In this document: positions 54,953-63,918 of the stretch, piece by piece
How the letters are laid out: each line of letters starts with the position of its first letter
Position numbering within the stretch: position 1 is the first letter of the stretch
DNA from: Rhizobium rhizogenes NBRC 13257
GTDB taxonomy: Bacteria > Pseudomonadota > Alphaproteobacteria > Rhizobiales > Rhizobiaceae
Length of the DNA: 64,000 nt
Assembly (NCBI RefSeq): GCF_000696095.1
Contig: NZ_BAYX01000002.1
Location: 310,001 to 374,000 of the forward strand
Reading direction: 5' to 3'
The notes under the pieces: generated by a model
What the model was told of the DNA's origin: nothing
Database searches by the model: none
The model's input: the letters and a program-made list of their open reading frames with translations, nothing else
Made by a program: the position numbers and the translations under genes

Positions 54953-54988
54953 GGCGGATGATCGCCTCGCCCTCCTGTTCGCAAAGCT

Positions 54989-56362
54989 TCAGCGTGACGC
55001 AATATTGCTGGGCGCCGACGACAGACGCGCCACCACCTGTATACGTTTGAATTCGCCGCGCTTGAACGCAGCCAGGAAGCGGGCGTAATCCTTAAAGACC
55101 ACGCAACCGTTCGATTCGCCGCGGCCTCCTCTGAGCATGTATGAGTGAGTGAGCAAGCCGTCGCGGCCATAGACGCGGGCACCGTTCGCGGGTGTCAGGC
55201 GCAGCGCCTGCACGCCATGGAACAGACTTTCCCTATATGTCAGGTTATAAGTTTCAGGCGGCGTCGGGCCGGTGTTTTTGCGGTCGACATAGCGGGGATT
55301 GTCACGCATGTGGCCGAGGCCCGAATGCGCCTCTAGGCGTTCGCCGCTCGGCAGATAGACGGTTCCGGCCGAGATATCGTAGATGGCGGTGCCGTTGCCG
55401 CCGCGCGGGCTGATCGCGGCAAAGGGATTGAGGAACCGCTTCGGCCGGGTCTCATCGTCGTCCGTCCTGGCGTAAGCCGTCAGATGCGCGGGCGGCGCCA
55501 CGGGAACGGTGTCGTCGCTGCGGGACCTGGCGGGCGCAGCTGAGGCGACAACGGGCGCCGTTTCCACCACATGCTCCGGGCGGGCAAGCGGTATCACGCT
55601 CGGCAGGTTCGCGGCGACCGGCAAGGTCTCCGCGGCAGGCAGGTCGGTGTCCTTTGCAGGCAGCGGCACGGCATCAACCACGGCCGGCGCGCCGGCAAGG
55701 GGAGCGGCGGAGGCGATTTCAACCGGCTGCGGAGCGGCGTTTGCCGGAGCAACCGTCGGCAAGGATGCGGCGGCATATCTGACCTGCATCAGCGATTGCA
55801 TGGTGTTGGCGAAGTTGAGGGCGATCACCTTGCGCAGATGGTCAATCGCGGCGGGTGAGGCGTGCATGACCGGACGGTTGCCCTTGATGATCGAGGCCGA
55901 AGCTTGCGCCAGTCGAAACTCGGAGGCCTGTTGCGCAAGGGCGCTTGCAAGCTGCGCCCGCATCGCATCGGCGGCGGTTGCCTTGGGCTGAACGACGACG
56001 TCTCTTGTCGCCGTGTATCCGGCCCCGCCGATCGGCGCGTCGGCCGGCACGCTGCTTGTGCGGCTTTGCTGGTTCACGGGCAAGGTCTGGCTCGCCAGCC
56101 GGGTCGGGCGCGTCAGATGGCTCTGCGGCACGATGAAGGCGGACGCCCTCGGCGTGAACGAATCTATCGCCGACATACCCGCGCCGGGCAGGGACAGGAC
56201 CATCGATTGCGTGGTGATCAGGGTTGCGGCCACCCAGGCGAAAGCCACGACCGAAACGCCGGTGATAACTGTGCCGGGACTGATCCCGGAGGATTTTTTC
56301 CGGCGCAAAGCGGACCCGGAACGGGGATTGATGTTACCGAACGTCTCGGTCGCAAACGCCAT
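54989..56362 (-). CDS. Membrane-anchored DUF2778 (tlde1) protein, probable peptidoglycan-acting
   Basis: 457 aa from the ATG at 56362. One membrane helix (VITGVSVVAFAWVAATLITTQ) lies near residues 30-50. A long Pro/Ala/Val-rich periplasmic linker (about 80-330) follows. The C-terminal tlde1 domain has YDISAGTVYLPSGERLEAHSG and HSYMLRGGRGESNGCVVFKDY near residue 425. The His and SNGC arrangement recalls YkuD L,D-transpeptidases. In Salmonella, Tlde1 is a secreted toxin; here the anchor and lack of secretion genes suggest a housekeeping cell-wall role. Confidence 0.8.
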   Translation of the reverse strand: MAFATETFGNINPRSGSALRRKKSSGISPGTVITGVSVVAFAWVAATLITTQSMVLSLPGAGMSAIDSFTPRASAFIVPQSHLTRPTRLASQTLPVNQQSRTSSVPADAPIGGAGYTATRDVVVQPKATAADAMRAQLASALAQQASEFRLAQASASIIKGNRPVMHASPAAIDHLRKVIALNFANTMQSLMQVRYAAASLPTVAPANAAPQPVEIASAAPLAGAPAVVDAVPLPAKDTDLPAAETLPVAANLPSVIPLARPEHVVETAPVVASAAPARSRSDDTVPVAPPAHLTAYARTDDDETRPKRFLNPFAAISPRGGNGTAIYDISAGTVYLPSGERLEAHSGLGHMRDNPRYVDRKNTGPTPPETYNLTYRESLFHGVQALRLTPANGARVYGRDGLLTHSYMLRGGRGESNGCVVFKDYARFLAAFKRGEFKRIQVVARLSSAPSNIASR

Positions 56363-56738
56363 GATACTCTTGATCCAAACTAAATACGCACCACACCGGC
56401 TCACAAAAGGGCCTATGCCGCGACGCGAAATCTGCGTCCGGACGTCACTTTGCCGGTTATCGGAAAGCATGCCGAATTATGGTAACCAATTCCTTTACGC
56501 TGGCGCGATCTTGAAAATTGCCTGACGAGCAGTGCCCATACCGCTGCGTCCCCGGAGCGGCTGATGCAGGCCGTAGGGAATGAATGTGGCGCAATTATCA
56601 CAGGCAACACATTTTTTGCTTTGGTGGTGAATTTGCATGTGACAGGACAGCGCACTTGTCCACAAGGCAATCGTCAAATGCATTCGGCGGCCGGAATGAA
56701 ATCCCGACCGCCGAAGATTGGAAGTGCCGCTGAGAGTC
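56363..56738. other. 376-bp intergenic region with an argC-side hairpin
   Basis: It lies upstream of the tlde1 gene and downstream of argC (both minus strand). TTCGGCGG/CCGCCGAA (56683-56690 with 56708-56715) is a candidate argC terminator, although it lacks a T run. I see no gene and no convincing promoter in the rest. Confidence 0.5.
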
Positions 56739-57671
56739 TTAGGCGCTTAGCATCAGGTCCATATTCTGGACAGCAGCGCCGGAAGCGCCCTTGCCGAGAT
56801 TGTCGAGCAGGGCGACGAGATTGACCTGGGAGGTGCCGGGCGTGCCGAACACGAACAGCTTCATCGTGTCCTTACCAGCCAGCTCGACCGCATTGATGCG
56901 CGGCAGGGCGCGGCTCTCGGCAAGCGAGACGACCTGTACGACGTCCTGGCCGGCAAAGTGGCCAACAAGAGCGGCATGGATGCTTTCCATCGTCGCGCCT
57001 TCTGCAAGGTTATCGAGATGTAACGGCACCTGCACGATCATGCCCTGCGCGAACTTGCCGACCGAGGGGGAGAAGATCGGCGCGCGGTCGAGCAGCCCAT
57101 GCGTGGTCATTTCCGGCACATGCTTGTGGGTCAGCGGCAGGCCATAGAGGAAATGCGGCGCGGTGATTGCGTCGGGATGATCGGCATTTTCCATCTGCGC
57201 GATCATCTGCTTGCCGCCGCCGGTGTAGCCGGAAACGGCATTGACGGTCACCGGATAGCCGTCCGGCAGGATGCCGGCGGCCCGCAGCGGCCGAATGAGG
57301 GCGACGGCGCCGGTTGGATAGCAGCCGGGATTGGCGACGAAACGCGCGCTCGTGATCTTGCCGCCCTGATCCTTGTCCATTTCGGCAAAGCCATAGGCCC
57401 AGTCCGGATGCACGCGGAAGGCAGTCGACGTGTCGATGACGCGGACATTGTTGTTGGCCGAGACCATCTTCACCGCTTCCTTCGACGCATCGTCGGGCAG
57501 GCAGAGAATGGCGATGTCGGCGCTATTCAGCATGTCTTCGCGCATGGCGGCATTGCGCCGTTCTGCTTCCGGAATGGACAGAAGCTCGACGTCGCGGCGG
57601 TCGGCCATGCGCGTGCGAATCTGCAAGCCCGTGGTTCCGTGTTCGCCATCGATGAAGATCTTCGGTGCCAT
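56739..57671 (-). CDS. argC: N-acetyl-gamma-glutamyl-phosphate reductase (type 2)
   Basis: 310 aa enzyme for the third step of arginine synthesis. The N-terminal [18 protein letters not shown] is the NAD(P)-binding loop of the short type-2 AGPR. The catalytic Cys is in [18 protein letters not shown] near residue 115. [13 protein letters not shown] and [12 protein letters not shown] complete the pattern. The length agrees with type 2 (about 310 aa). It is followed in the same direction by the tlde1 gene after 376 bp; the agmatinase is 87 bp upstream. Confidence 0.95.
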   Translation of the reverse strand: MAPKIFIDGEHGTTGLQIRTRMADRRDVELLSIPEAERRNAAMREDMLNSADIAILCLPDDASKEAVKMVSANNNVRVIDTSTAFRVHPDWAYGFAEMDKDQGGKITSARFVANPGCYPTGAVALIRPLRAAGILPDGYPVTVNAVSGYTGGGKQMIAQMENADHPDAITAPHFLYGLPLTHKHVPEMTTHGLLDRAPIFSPSVGKFAQGMIVQVPLHLDNLAEGATMESIHAALVGHFAGQDVVQVVSLAESRALPRINAVELAGKDTMKLFVFGTPGTSQVNLVALLDNLGKGASGAAVQNMDLMLSA

Positions 57672-57758
57672 GTTCTTTATTCCTGCTCTTTCAATAGGTT
57701 CAGAATGTTTCCGGACTCAGTTTGCCATGAAGTTGATTCAAAATGATAACAGCTGGTC

Positions 57759-58712
57759 TCAGCCTCCAGCCGCACGCCTTTCGGCGTGGAGACCGAGCAT
57801 ATACATCGCCACCGTCGCCCCTGCAATGGCGGTGATGTCGGCATGGTCGTAGGCCGGTGATACCTCAACGACATCGGCGCCCCTGATATCGAGCTGATGC
57901 AGCCGCTGCAGCGTCGAGAGGATCTTCGCGCTCGACGGACCGCCGGCCACCGGCGTCCCCGTACCCGGCGCATGGGCCGGATCGAGGCAGTCGATATCGA
58001 AAGTCAGATAGGTCGGCGCACCCTTGGTATGGGAGATGATAGCAGAGGCGATATCAGCGGCGCTCATATCCTCGACCTCATGGCCGTAGAGAACCCGGAT
58101 GCCATAATCCTCCGGCGCATGGGTGCGGATGCCGATCTGGATGGAGCGGCCGGGATCGATCAGTCCGTCGCGGGCGGCGCGGGCGACGAAAGAGCCGTGG
58201 TCGATGCGCCTGCCGTCATCGAACCAGGTGTCCTGATGCGCGTCGAACTGCACCAGCGCCAGAGGCCCGTGCTTGGCGGCATGGGCTTTGAGGAGGGGCC
58301 AGGTGACAAAATGATCACCGCCAAGCGTCAGCAGGAAGGCGCCGCTGTCGAGGATGGCATTCGCCTGGTCTTCGATCGCGGCCGATGTTTCCTGGTGATT
58401 GCCGTAATCGAGCAGGCAATCGCCATAGTCGATCACGGACATCTCGGCGAAGAGATCGCGGTTGAAGGGATATTGCGGATCATTGTCGAAGATTGCCGAG
58501 GCGCGGCGGATTGCCTGCGGCCCGAAGCGTGTTCCCGGCCGGTTGGATGTGGCCGCGTCGAAAGGAATGCCCCAGACGACGGCATCGGCGCCTTCGAGCG
58601 ATTTGGTGAAGCGGCGGCGCATGAAGGAGAGCGCGCCGGCAAAGGTCGGGTCGCTGGCCGCCGATGTCAGGCTGGTCGCTGTAAAGGCATGGTCGATCGA
58701 CGTGCTCGGCAC
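57759..58712 (-). CDS. speB: Agmatinase / ureohydrolase
   Basis: 317 aa manganese enzyme of the arginase family that splits agmatine to putrescine and urea. All metal motifs are present: LTLGGDHFVTWP (about 130), LVQFDAHQDTWFD (about 153) and TFDIDCLDPAHAPGTG (about 235). GVPFDAATS-like GIPFDAATSNRPGTRFGP is at about residue 48. Agmatinase is the best call, but guanidinobutyrase or proclavaminate amidino hydrolase activity cannot be excluded from sequence. Confidence 0.9.
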   Translation of the reverse strand: MPSTSIDHAFTATSLTSAASDPTFAGALSFMRRRFTKSLEGADAVVWGIPFDAATSNRPGTRFGPQAIRRASAIFDNDPQYPFNRDLFAEMSVIDYGDCLLDYGNHQETSAAIEDQANAILDSGAFLLTLGGDHFVTWPLLKAHAAKHGPLALVQFDAHQDTWFDDGRRIDHGSFVARAARDGLIDPGRSIQIGIRTHAPEDYGIRVLYGHEVEDMSAADIASAIISHTKGAPTYLTFDIDCLDPAHAPGTGTPVAGGPSSAKILSTLQRLHQLDIRGADVVEVSPAYDHADITAIAGATVAMYMLGLHAERRAAGG

Positions 58713-58809
58713 GGAGTTCTCCTACGTTTATGCTGAAAGCACAGGCTGGCTCGATGCGCGCAAGCATGCATGCCTGCAAGGCTTCAAACAGAGGGCTTTC
58801 CTGTCTCTG

Positions 58810-59082
58810 TTATTTACTGGCCGGAGCCGAGCATTGATAGGCCTGCTTGACGCAAGCGATTTGCGGCGTGGAGCATTCAGCTTTTCCGTCGGCAAGCGTG
58901 CAGACAGAGCATTGATCCGTGAACTCCTTGCAATCCGGATTGGCCTGTATGAATTCCTTCATGCTTTCCATCTGCGTTTGCTCTTGCGGCGTCGGCTGCG
59001 GAGCGTCCGCCGAAAGGGCAGGCGAGGTGCCCGATATTGCAAGCAGAAATGGCAGGATCAATCCAGCTATCGTCCGTGTCAT
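58810..59082 (-). CDS. Small exported cysteine-rich protein
   Basis: 90 aa from the ATG at 59082, with GGAGGA at 9 nt; the longer frame to 59181 is rejected. The signal peptide MTRTIAGLILPFLLAISGTS ends in PALSA. The mature 66 residues hold six Cys: NPDCKEFTDQCSVCTLADG, then AECSTPQIACVKQAYQCSA. This implies three disulfides. No family is recognised. Confidence 0.7.
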   Translation of the reverse strand: MTRTIAGLILPFLLAISGTSPALSADAPQPTPQEQTQMESMKEFIQANPDCKEFTDQCSVCTLADGKAECSTPQIACVKQAYQCSAPASK

Positions 59083-59180
59083 CCTAAGGCTCCTCCATGG
59101 GTGATGCGCGAGTTTGCCATAAAATGCGCGCTTTGCCTGCATGGCGATGTGGTATCCGTCAAAAAAGCCCAGGAAAAACA

Positions 59181-59208
59181 AAAAAGGCCGGGCAGAGCCC
59201 GGCCTTTC
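59181..59208 (-). terminator. Terminator of the Bcr/CflA gene
   Basis: GGCCGGGC / GCCCGGCC stem flanked by A and T runs. The 28 bp are identical to 60626-60653. Confidence 0.88.
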
Positions 59209-59217
59209 GTCGTCGTT

Positions 59218-60405
59218 TCAGGTTCTCTTCTGCAGGCGCCACAAAGAGAATAGCGTGACGAGCGCCATGACGGCGCAATAGCCGGCGAGTGGCCATGCGG
59301 TATCGCCGCCGAGGATGACGACAAACAAGGTGCCGATCAGACCGACGATCAGGCTTTCGACGCAGAAATAGAGAGCGACCGCCGTTCCTGCCGTATCGCC
59401 GAAGGCTCGAAGCGCGCCGTTTGCGGTGACCGCTGTCGTAAAGACGATGCCGATTGCGATAATCCACATCGGCAGGACGAAGCTGACGAAGGAGGGAGTT
59501 AGAAACAGCTCCCCGCCGGCGAGCAGTGTTGCGCCGACGAGCAGCATCAGCATTCCCCGGGCAAGGCTGCCGGCCGTGCCCCACCGCTTGACGAAGCGTC
59601 CGGCGAAGCGCGCCGTTGCGATCATCACCAGCGCCGCCGTTGCGAAAGCAAGGCTGAAGGCGAGGCTGGAGAAACCGGCCTGATCGATCAGCACGCGCGG
59701 AGCGGTCGAGAAGAAAACGAAAAATGCGCCCATGGCTGCGCTGAAGCCTATCGTATAGGTCCAGAAGGAAGGATCTTTCAGGATTGGACGAAAGGCTGTC
59801 TTCGGCCTCGAAACGGTTACCGGACGGGTTTCATCCCATCGTAACGTCGCATTGAAGATTGCAGCGAGTGTCAGGATGCCGAGAGCCAGGAAGATGGCAC
59901 GCCATCCGAAATGGTTCGCAATCAAGGCGCCGGCGATGGGACCGACCGCCGGCACGAAGGACAGCATCGAGCCCAGCAGGCTGTAGATCACGGCACCTTC
60001 CGGACGTTCGGCATAGACATCGCGAACCGTTGCAAAGGTCGCGACGAGAGCCGCGGAAGCGCCGACCGCCTGCAGCAGTCGTAGTGCCATGAAGAGGTCG
60101 GCGGAGGAGGTGCCGGCCATCAGGAAGGAGGTGGCCGCAAACAGCGCCGCACCGCCGAGGAGCACAGGACGACGTCCGGCGATATCGGAAAGCGGACCGA
60201 AGACGATCTGGCCCGCGCCGAGTATGAGCATGTAGAGGCTGAGGGTCAGCTGGACGACGGCCGGCGACGTATCGAGTGCGCGAGGCATGATCGGGACGAC
60301 AGGAAGATAGATATCCATTGCCAGTGAGGTAAGGATATCGAAGGGCGCCATCAGCAGCAGCGCTGCCGGCAGGCGATAGTTCCACGTTGGGATTCTTGAA
60401 GGCAT
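59218..60405 (-). CDS. Bcr/CflA-type MFS drug efflux transporter
   Basis: 395 aa from the ATG at 60405 (MPSRIPTWNYRLP). Twelve membrane segments are visible. MDIYLPVVPIMPRAL near residue 30 is the substrate-side signature of the 12-helix drug/proton antiporters, and GQIVFGPLSDIAGRRPVLLGG is the A motif between helices 2 and 3. Family members export bicyclomycin, chloramphenicol or sulfathiazole. It is inserted downstream of rpsI with a copy of the same terminator on both sides. Confidence 0.88.
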   Translation of the reverse strand: MPSRIPTWNYRLPAALLLMAPFDILTSLAMDIYLPVVPIMPRALDTSPAVVQLTLSLYMLILGAGQIVFGPLSDIAGRRPVLLGGAALFAATSFLMAGTSSADLFMALRLLQAVGASAALVATFATVRDVYAERPEGAVIYSLLGSMLSFVPAVGPIAGALIANHFGWRAIFLALGILTLAAIFNATLRWDETRPVTVSRPKTAFRPILKDPSFWTYTIGFSAAMGAFFVFFSTAPRVLIDQAGFSSLAFSLAFATAALVMIATARFAGRFVKRWGTAGSLARGMLMLLVGATLLAGGELFLTPSFVSFVLPMWIIAIGIVFTTAVTANGALRAFGDTAGTAVALYFCVESLIVGLIGTLFVVILGGDTAWPLAGYCAVMALVTLFSLWRLQKRT

Positions 60406-60625
60406 AAGTAAGCATCCGCTCAAATAATTGGATTTGGCGGCGGCCTGTCTTTTCATCACGATCAGATTGGCTGGGACAGACGCCGCAACAACAAAAAAGC
60501 TGCTGCGGCCTATCTGTCTGCTGACGGAGTGCTTCCCATCGTAAGGTCCTGTCTGAGGCCTCGATTGTTTCGGAGGTGTTACGACTATCTATCAGACATC
60601 GCCCGCATACGACAATGTATAAAAG

Positions 60626-60653
60626 AAAAAGGCCGGGCAGAGCCCGGCCTTTC
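60626..60653 (-). terminator. Terminator of the rplM-rpsI operon
   Basis: The stem is GGCCGGGC / GCCCGGCC with flanking A and T runs, 24 bp after the rpsI stop. The 28 bp are identical to 59181-59208. Confidence 0.9.
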
Positions 60654-60676
60654 CAAATCCGATCTCGGATAAGCGA

Positions 60677-61144
60677 TTAACGCTTGGAGAACTGGAACGA
60701 GCGACGTGCCTTCGCACGGCCGTACTTCTTACGCTCGACAACGCGGCTGTCGCGGGTCAGGAAGCCACCCTTCTTCAGGACCGAGCGCAGGCCCGGTTCG
60801 AAGTAGGTGAGAGCCTTGGACAGGCCGTGACGAACAGCACCGGCCTGGCCGGAGAGACCGCCACCGGCAACGGTAGCAATGATGTCGAACTGGCCATCAC
60901 GGGCAGCAGCGACGATCGGCTGGCGCAGGATCATCTGCAGAACCGGACGGGCGAAATATGCCGTGTAGTCCTTGCCGTTGACGATGATTTTGCCAGAGCC
61001 GGCCTTGAGCCATACGCGGGCAACTGCGTCCTTGCGCTTGCCGGTCGCGTAGGAGCGACCGAGCGAGTCAACCTTGCGGACGTGAACGGGAGCAGCTGCT
61101 TCCGATACCGTGCCGAGATCCTTCAGGGAAGAGAGATCAGCCAT
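60677..61144 (-). CDS. rpsI: 30S ribosomal protein S9
   Basis: 155 aa. The S9 core is [22 protein letters not shown] (given in part), [15 protein letters not shown] and [20 protein letters not shown]. The C-terminal tail ends [11 protein letters not shown], which reaches the P site. A 25-residue N-terminal extension is usual in Rhizobiales. It is 2 bp after rplM. Confidence 0.97.
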   Translation of the reverse strand: MADLSSLKDLGTVSEAAAPVHVRKVDSLGRSYATGKRKDAVARVWLKAGSGKIIVNGKDYTAYFARPVLQMILRQPIVAAARDGQFDIIATVAGGGLSGQAGAVRHGLSKALTYFEPGLRSVLKKGGFLTRDSRVVERKKYGRAKARRSFQFSKR

Positions 61145-61146
61145 TA

Positions 61147-61611
61147 TCAGGCGCTCCTTACGTTCTTCTTGTTCAGCTTGGCCACGTCGAGAACGACCGG
61201 CTGCTGCGCTTCATGGGGATGGTTGGAGCCGGCGTAGACGCGCAGGTTCTTCATCTGGCGACGGCCGAGCGGGCCGCGGGGAACCATGCGTTCGACAGCC
61301 TTCTCAACGACGCGCTCCGGGAAGCGGCCTTCGATGATCTGACGAGCGGTACGCTCCTTGATGCCGCCGGCATAACCGGTGTGCCAGTAGTAAACCTTGT
61401 CTTCGTACTTCTTGCCGGTCAGAACGATCTTGTCGGCATTGATGACGATGACGTTGTCGCCGTCGTCGACGTGCGGCGTGAAGGTAGCCTTATGCTTGCC
61501 ACGCAGACGCATAGCGATGATAGAAGCGAGACGACCAACGACAAGCCCTTCGGCGTCGATGAGAATCCACTTCTTCTCCACCTCTGCAGGCTTCTGGGAG
61601 AAGGTTGCCAT
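61147..61611 (-). CDS. rplM: 50S ribosomal protein L13
   Basis: 154 aa. Signatures: [22 protein letters not shown] (given in part), [17 protein letters not shown] and [22 protein letters not shown] (given in part). It is the first gene of the L13-S9 operon, whose leader is about 115 nt. The leader may bind an autoregulatory protein, but I see no proven site. Confidence 0.97.
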   Translation of the reverse strand: MATFSQKPAEVEKKWILIDAEGLVVGRLASIIAMRLRGKHKATFTPHVDDGDNVIVINADKIVLTGKKYEDKVYYWHTGYAGGIKERTARQIIEGRFPERVVEKAVERMVPRGPLGRRQMKNLRVYAGSNHPHEAQQPVVLDVAKLNKKNVRSA

Positions 61612-61733
61612 GTTGTATACTCTCTTTTAGGACCCCGGACCCGAAGGCATCAGGGCGTTTCTTGTTGCTTGGTTTGACGAGCGAAACACACGCCAAAAAG
61701 AAAACAGCCCGGAAAGGCTGCGATCTGGGGCGG

Positions 61734-61762
61734 CTTATAGAGCGAATGTATGTGAAGGTCAA
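61734..61762 (-). promoter_or_regulatory. Sigma-70 promoter of rplM-rpsI
   Basis: Read on the minus strand: TTGACC (61757-61762), exactly 17 bp, TATAAG (61734-61739). This is the best promoter match in the window, as expected for ribosomal genes. Confidence 0.75.
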
Positions 61763-61849
61763 TATGACGGATTTCGACGCTTGTAAAAATTACCTAGAAA
61801 AATCAGCATATTAATCGTACGGTATTTATATACCACATACTTTTCGACG

Positions 61850-62686
61850 TCAAACCAGCTTCAGAATCAGAACGCCCGCGGCAATAATCGCGCCGGCAAT
61901 GTAGCGCCAAATGCTGGATCGCTCCTTCAGAATGACCACGGAAATCACCAGCGCGAACAGGATCGAGGTTTCGCGCAATGCCGCGACGGTGGCGACGGGC
62001 GCCTTCGTCATGGCCCATAGCGCCAGGCCGTAGGATGCGATGGAACCGGCGCCGCCGATCAGGCCGCGCCACCAGTTGTAGCGGACATGAGCGGCCACGG
62101 CATTCACTCCGCGCTGCGAGATCGCCCAGGTGAACAGCAGCACGGGCGGTAGCAGCGCCATCCACAGCGTATAGGATATGGAATTGCCCGATAGCCGTGC
62201 CCCGATGCCGTCGACATAGGTATAGGTGGCGATCACCACGGAATTGGAAAGCGCGAGCTTGATGGCTGTCCGGCCGCCCTTCCGTGCCTCGAAGGCCAGC
62301 GTCATGATGCCCGCGCAGATGGTCATGATGCCGAGGATGGCTCCACCCGACAGGCTCTCCTTAAGGATGAAGCCGCTGGTCGCCGCGATGATCATCGGCG
62401 CAACGCCGCGCATCAGCGGGTAGACGAGGCCGATATCACCGGCGCGATAGGCGGCGGCCACCAGTTGGAAATAGGCGAATTGCAGGATCGCCGACGCGCC
62501 GATGAAGGGCCAGGCGGCCGAGGCGGGCAACGGCAGAAACGACAGGAAGGGCAGGGCGGTGATTGCGCCGCCGGCTGCGACCAGAGCCGCATCCAGCGAT
62601 TTATCGTTGCCGGCCTTGATGATCGCATTCCAGGTCGCGTGCAGCATGGCACCGAGAAGGACGAGAGCGATGACGTCAAGAGACAC
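61850..62686 (-). CDS. EamA/DMT family transporter
   Basis: 278 aa with ten hydrophobic segments in two EamA repeats. LVYPLMRGVAPMIIAATSGFI (about 80, in part) and the second repeat's AALRETSILFALVISVVILKE (in part, about 232) carry the usual Pro/Arg and Glu landmarks. It may export amino acids or other small molecules. It is not close in sequence to the EamA protein at 16.3 kb. The gene stands alone, with a long gap behind it. Confidence 0.85.
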   Translation of the reverse strand: MSLDVIALVLLGAMLHATWNAIIKAGNDKSLDAALVAAGGAITALPFLSFLPLPASAAWPFIGASAILQFAYFQLVAAAYRAGDIGLVYPLMRGVAPMIIAATSGFILKESLSGGAILGIMTICAGIMTLAFEARKGGRTAIKLALSNSVVIATYTYVDGIGARLSGNSISYTLWMALLPPVLLFTWAISQRGVNAVAAHVRYNWWRGLIGGAGSIASYGLALWAMTKAPVATVAALRETSILFALVISVVILKERSSIWRYIAGAIIAAGVLILKLV

Positions 62687-63525
62687 GGAAACCTCGGGGG
62701 AAATAGGCTATGGCGGGCAAAAAACTTGATAATTTGTGGTTATCGCGCCGTCATTTGATCCTCAATGCATCAAAAAGCAACAGACGAGCTGTTTGTGGAA
62801 CGTTGCGGCCGTATCACCGTATTTCAGACCCACGGAAATATACGGGTCTTCTCGTTTCCTGTCCGTTCCATTTCCGGCTTACAACTATAAGGCGTTTCTA
62901 ATGCATGTGAGTATGAAGCGAGAACAAAAATCGGATGTCGAGTGAACGCATTGTGGCAGCTTTTGTCGATAAGTTCCCAAAGCGCTGTGAAAATATGGGA
63001 GAGGAGTAGGTTAACTAATTGGACCATGCCGCTCCGTTCGGTCATCCGTCAGACGAAGCGGGACAAGTATAGCGCAGCATGAAGGGTGGTCAGCGAAAGC
63101 GGGGGCCGCAAAATTCAAGAACAATGCCTAATCGGCGCAACTCTAGCTTTTTCTGGGAAAATCGACTAACATTCCCAACAGAGACAATAAAAAGTAATAT
63201 TTATTTCGGAATAAGTGATTTTTAACCACGGTCTTTTTCTCTGAGAAATTCATGTGGTGGCATATATCGGCCGTTCGCAATCAGTTCTCATTTCCTCATG
63301 CATCATGAGTTCTTGCTAATTATCCTCTGAATGAACGGTGAACAAAAGTTGCATTTCATGAGAACGCAACCCGCCATCTGCGGGGAGCGTGACTGAAAGC
63401 GCTTTGGGCAATAACCGCAAAATCTATGCGCCAGAAACTATTTTGCGTTGCAACGGCCACCAACGGCGGCCTGACGATAGATAATGGCGGCTCCGATTCG
63501 AATCCGGGGGACGTATTCGAAAATG
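62687..63525. other. Large intergenic region without a supported gene
   Basis: No frame here has credible codon use or a start with a ribosome site. AGACCC/GGGTCT (62826-62831 with 62844-62849) followed by TCTCGTTT is a weak terminator-like hairpin. CTCATG/CATGAG (63295-63309) is a small palindrome. Around 63488-63512 a stretch with TTCGAATCC resembles a tRNA T arm but does not form a tRNA. The stretch 63160-63260 is rich in A/T. A small RNA is possible but unsupported. Confidence 0.4.
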
Positions 63526-63562
63526 GAGAAAGGCCCGGAGCGATCAGATGCTTATCGGGCCG
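63526..63562 (-). terminator. Terminator of the small exported-protein gene
   Basis: Read on the minus strand, GGCCCGA...CCGGGCC (63532-63561) is followed by TTTCTCC. Confidence 0.65.
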
Positions 63563-63591
63563 TGATTGATCCGGCGACGATGCCAATCTCG

Positions 63592-63918
63592 TCAGCGCCG
63601 AAAGAGAATATCGTCGTCGTCGAAGTCGCTTGACGGTCGGCAAGTATAGACGGGGCAATTGGCCCGGTCTTTGGTCGGCATGTAGTCCTGGTAGGCATAG
63701 TAACCGGCATTGCAGGCATTGCTGTCCGAGACGTAGCGATCGTAGAGCGTCATGTTGCGCACCCTCGTGGACGGATAGCGCATGATGACGGCTCGCTCAC
63801 GGTTGATGACCGCCCTGGCCTCGGCACAGGTGAAAGACATGGCGTTATAGCGTGATATCGCCAGAGCCGGCGTGGCGGCCGAGGCGATCAGCAGGCTTAG
63901 CAGGATGAATTTTTTCAT
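63592..63918 (-). CDS. Small exported protein of unknown function
   Basis: 108 aa from the ATG at 63918, which has AGGA upstream; the frame stays open to 63966. The signal peptide MKKFILLSLLIASAATPALA is cleaved near residue 20. The mature part has four Cys: SFTCAEARAVINRERAVIM, SDSNACNAGYYAYQDY, RANCPVYTCRPSSDF. It ends in an acidic DFDDDDILFRR. The pattern resembles small rhizobial secreted proteins of unknown role; I know no activity for it. Confidence 0.7.
   Translation of the reverse strand: MKKFILLSLLIASAATPALAISRYNAMSFTCAEARAVINRERAVIMRYPSTRVRNMTLYDRYVSDSNACNAGYYAYQDYMPTKDRANCPVYTCRPSSDFDDDDILFRR

Noticed and set aside
53515..55050. 511-residue plus-strand frame over ctaA
   Set aside because: Arg/Pro-rich shadow in the wrong frame of ctaA, overlapping the DUF2842 gene.
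62824..63045. 73-residue minus-strand frame in the large gap
   Set aside because: No ribosome site, no signal and no conserved-looking segment; probably chance.
63485..63515. tRNA-like stretch containing TTCGAATCC
   Set aside because: The T stem has an A-C mismatch next to the loop and no acceptor, D or anticodon arms can be found nearby.
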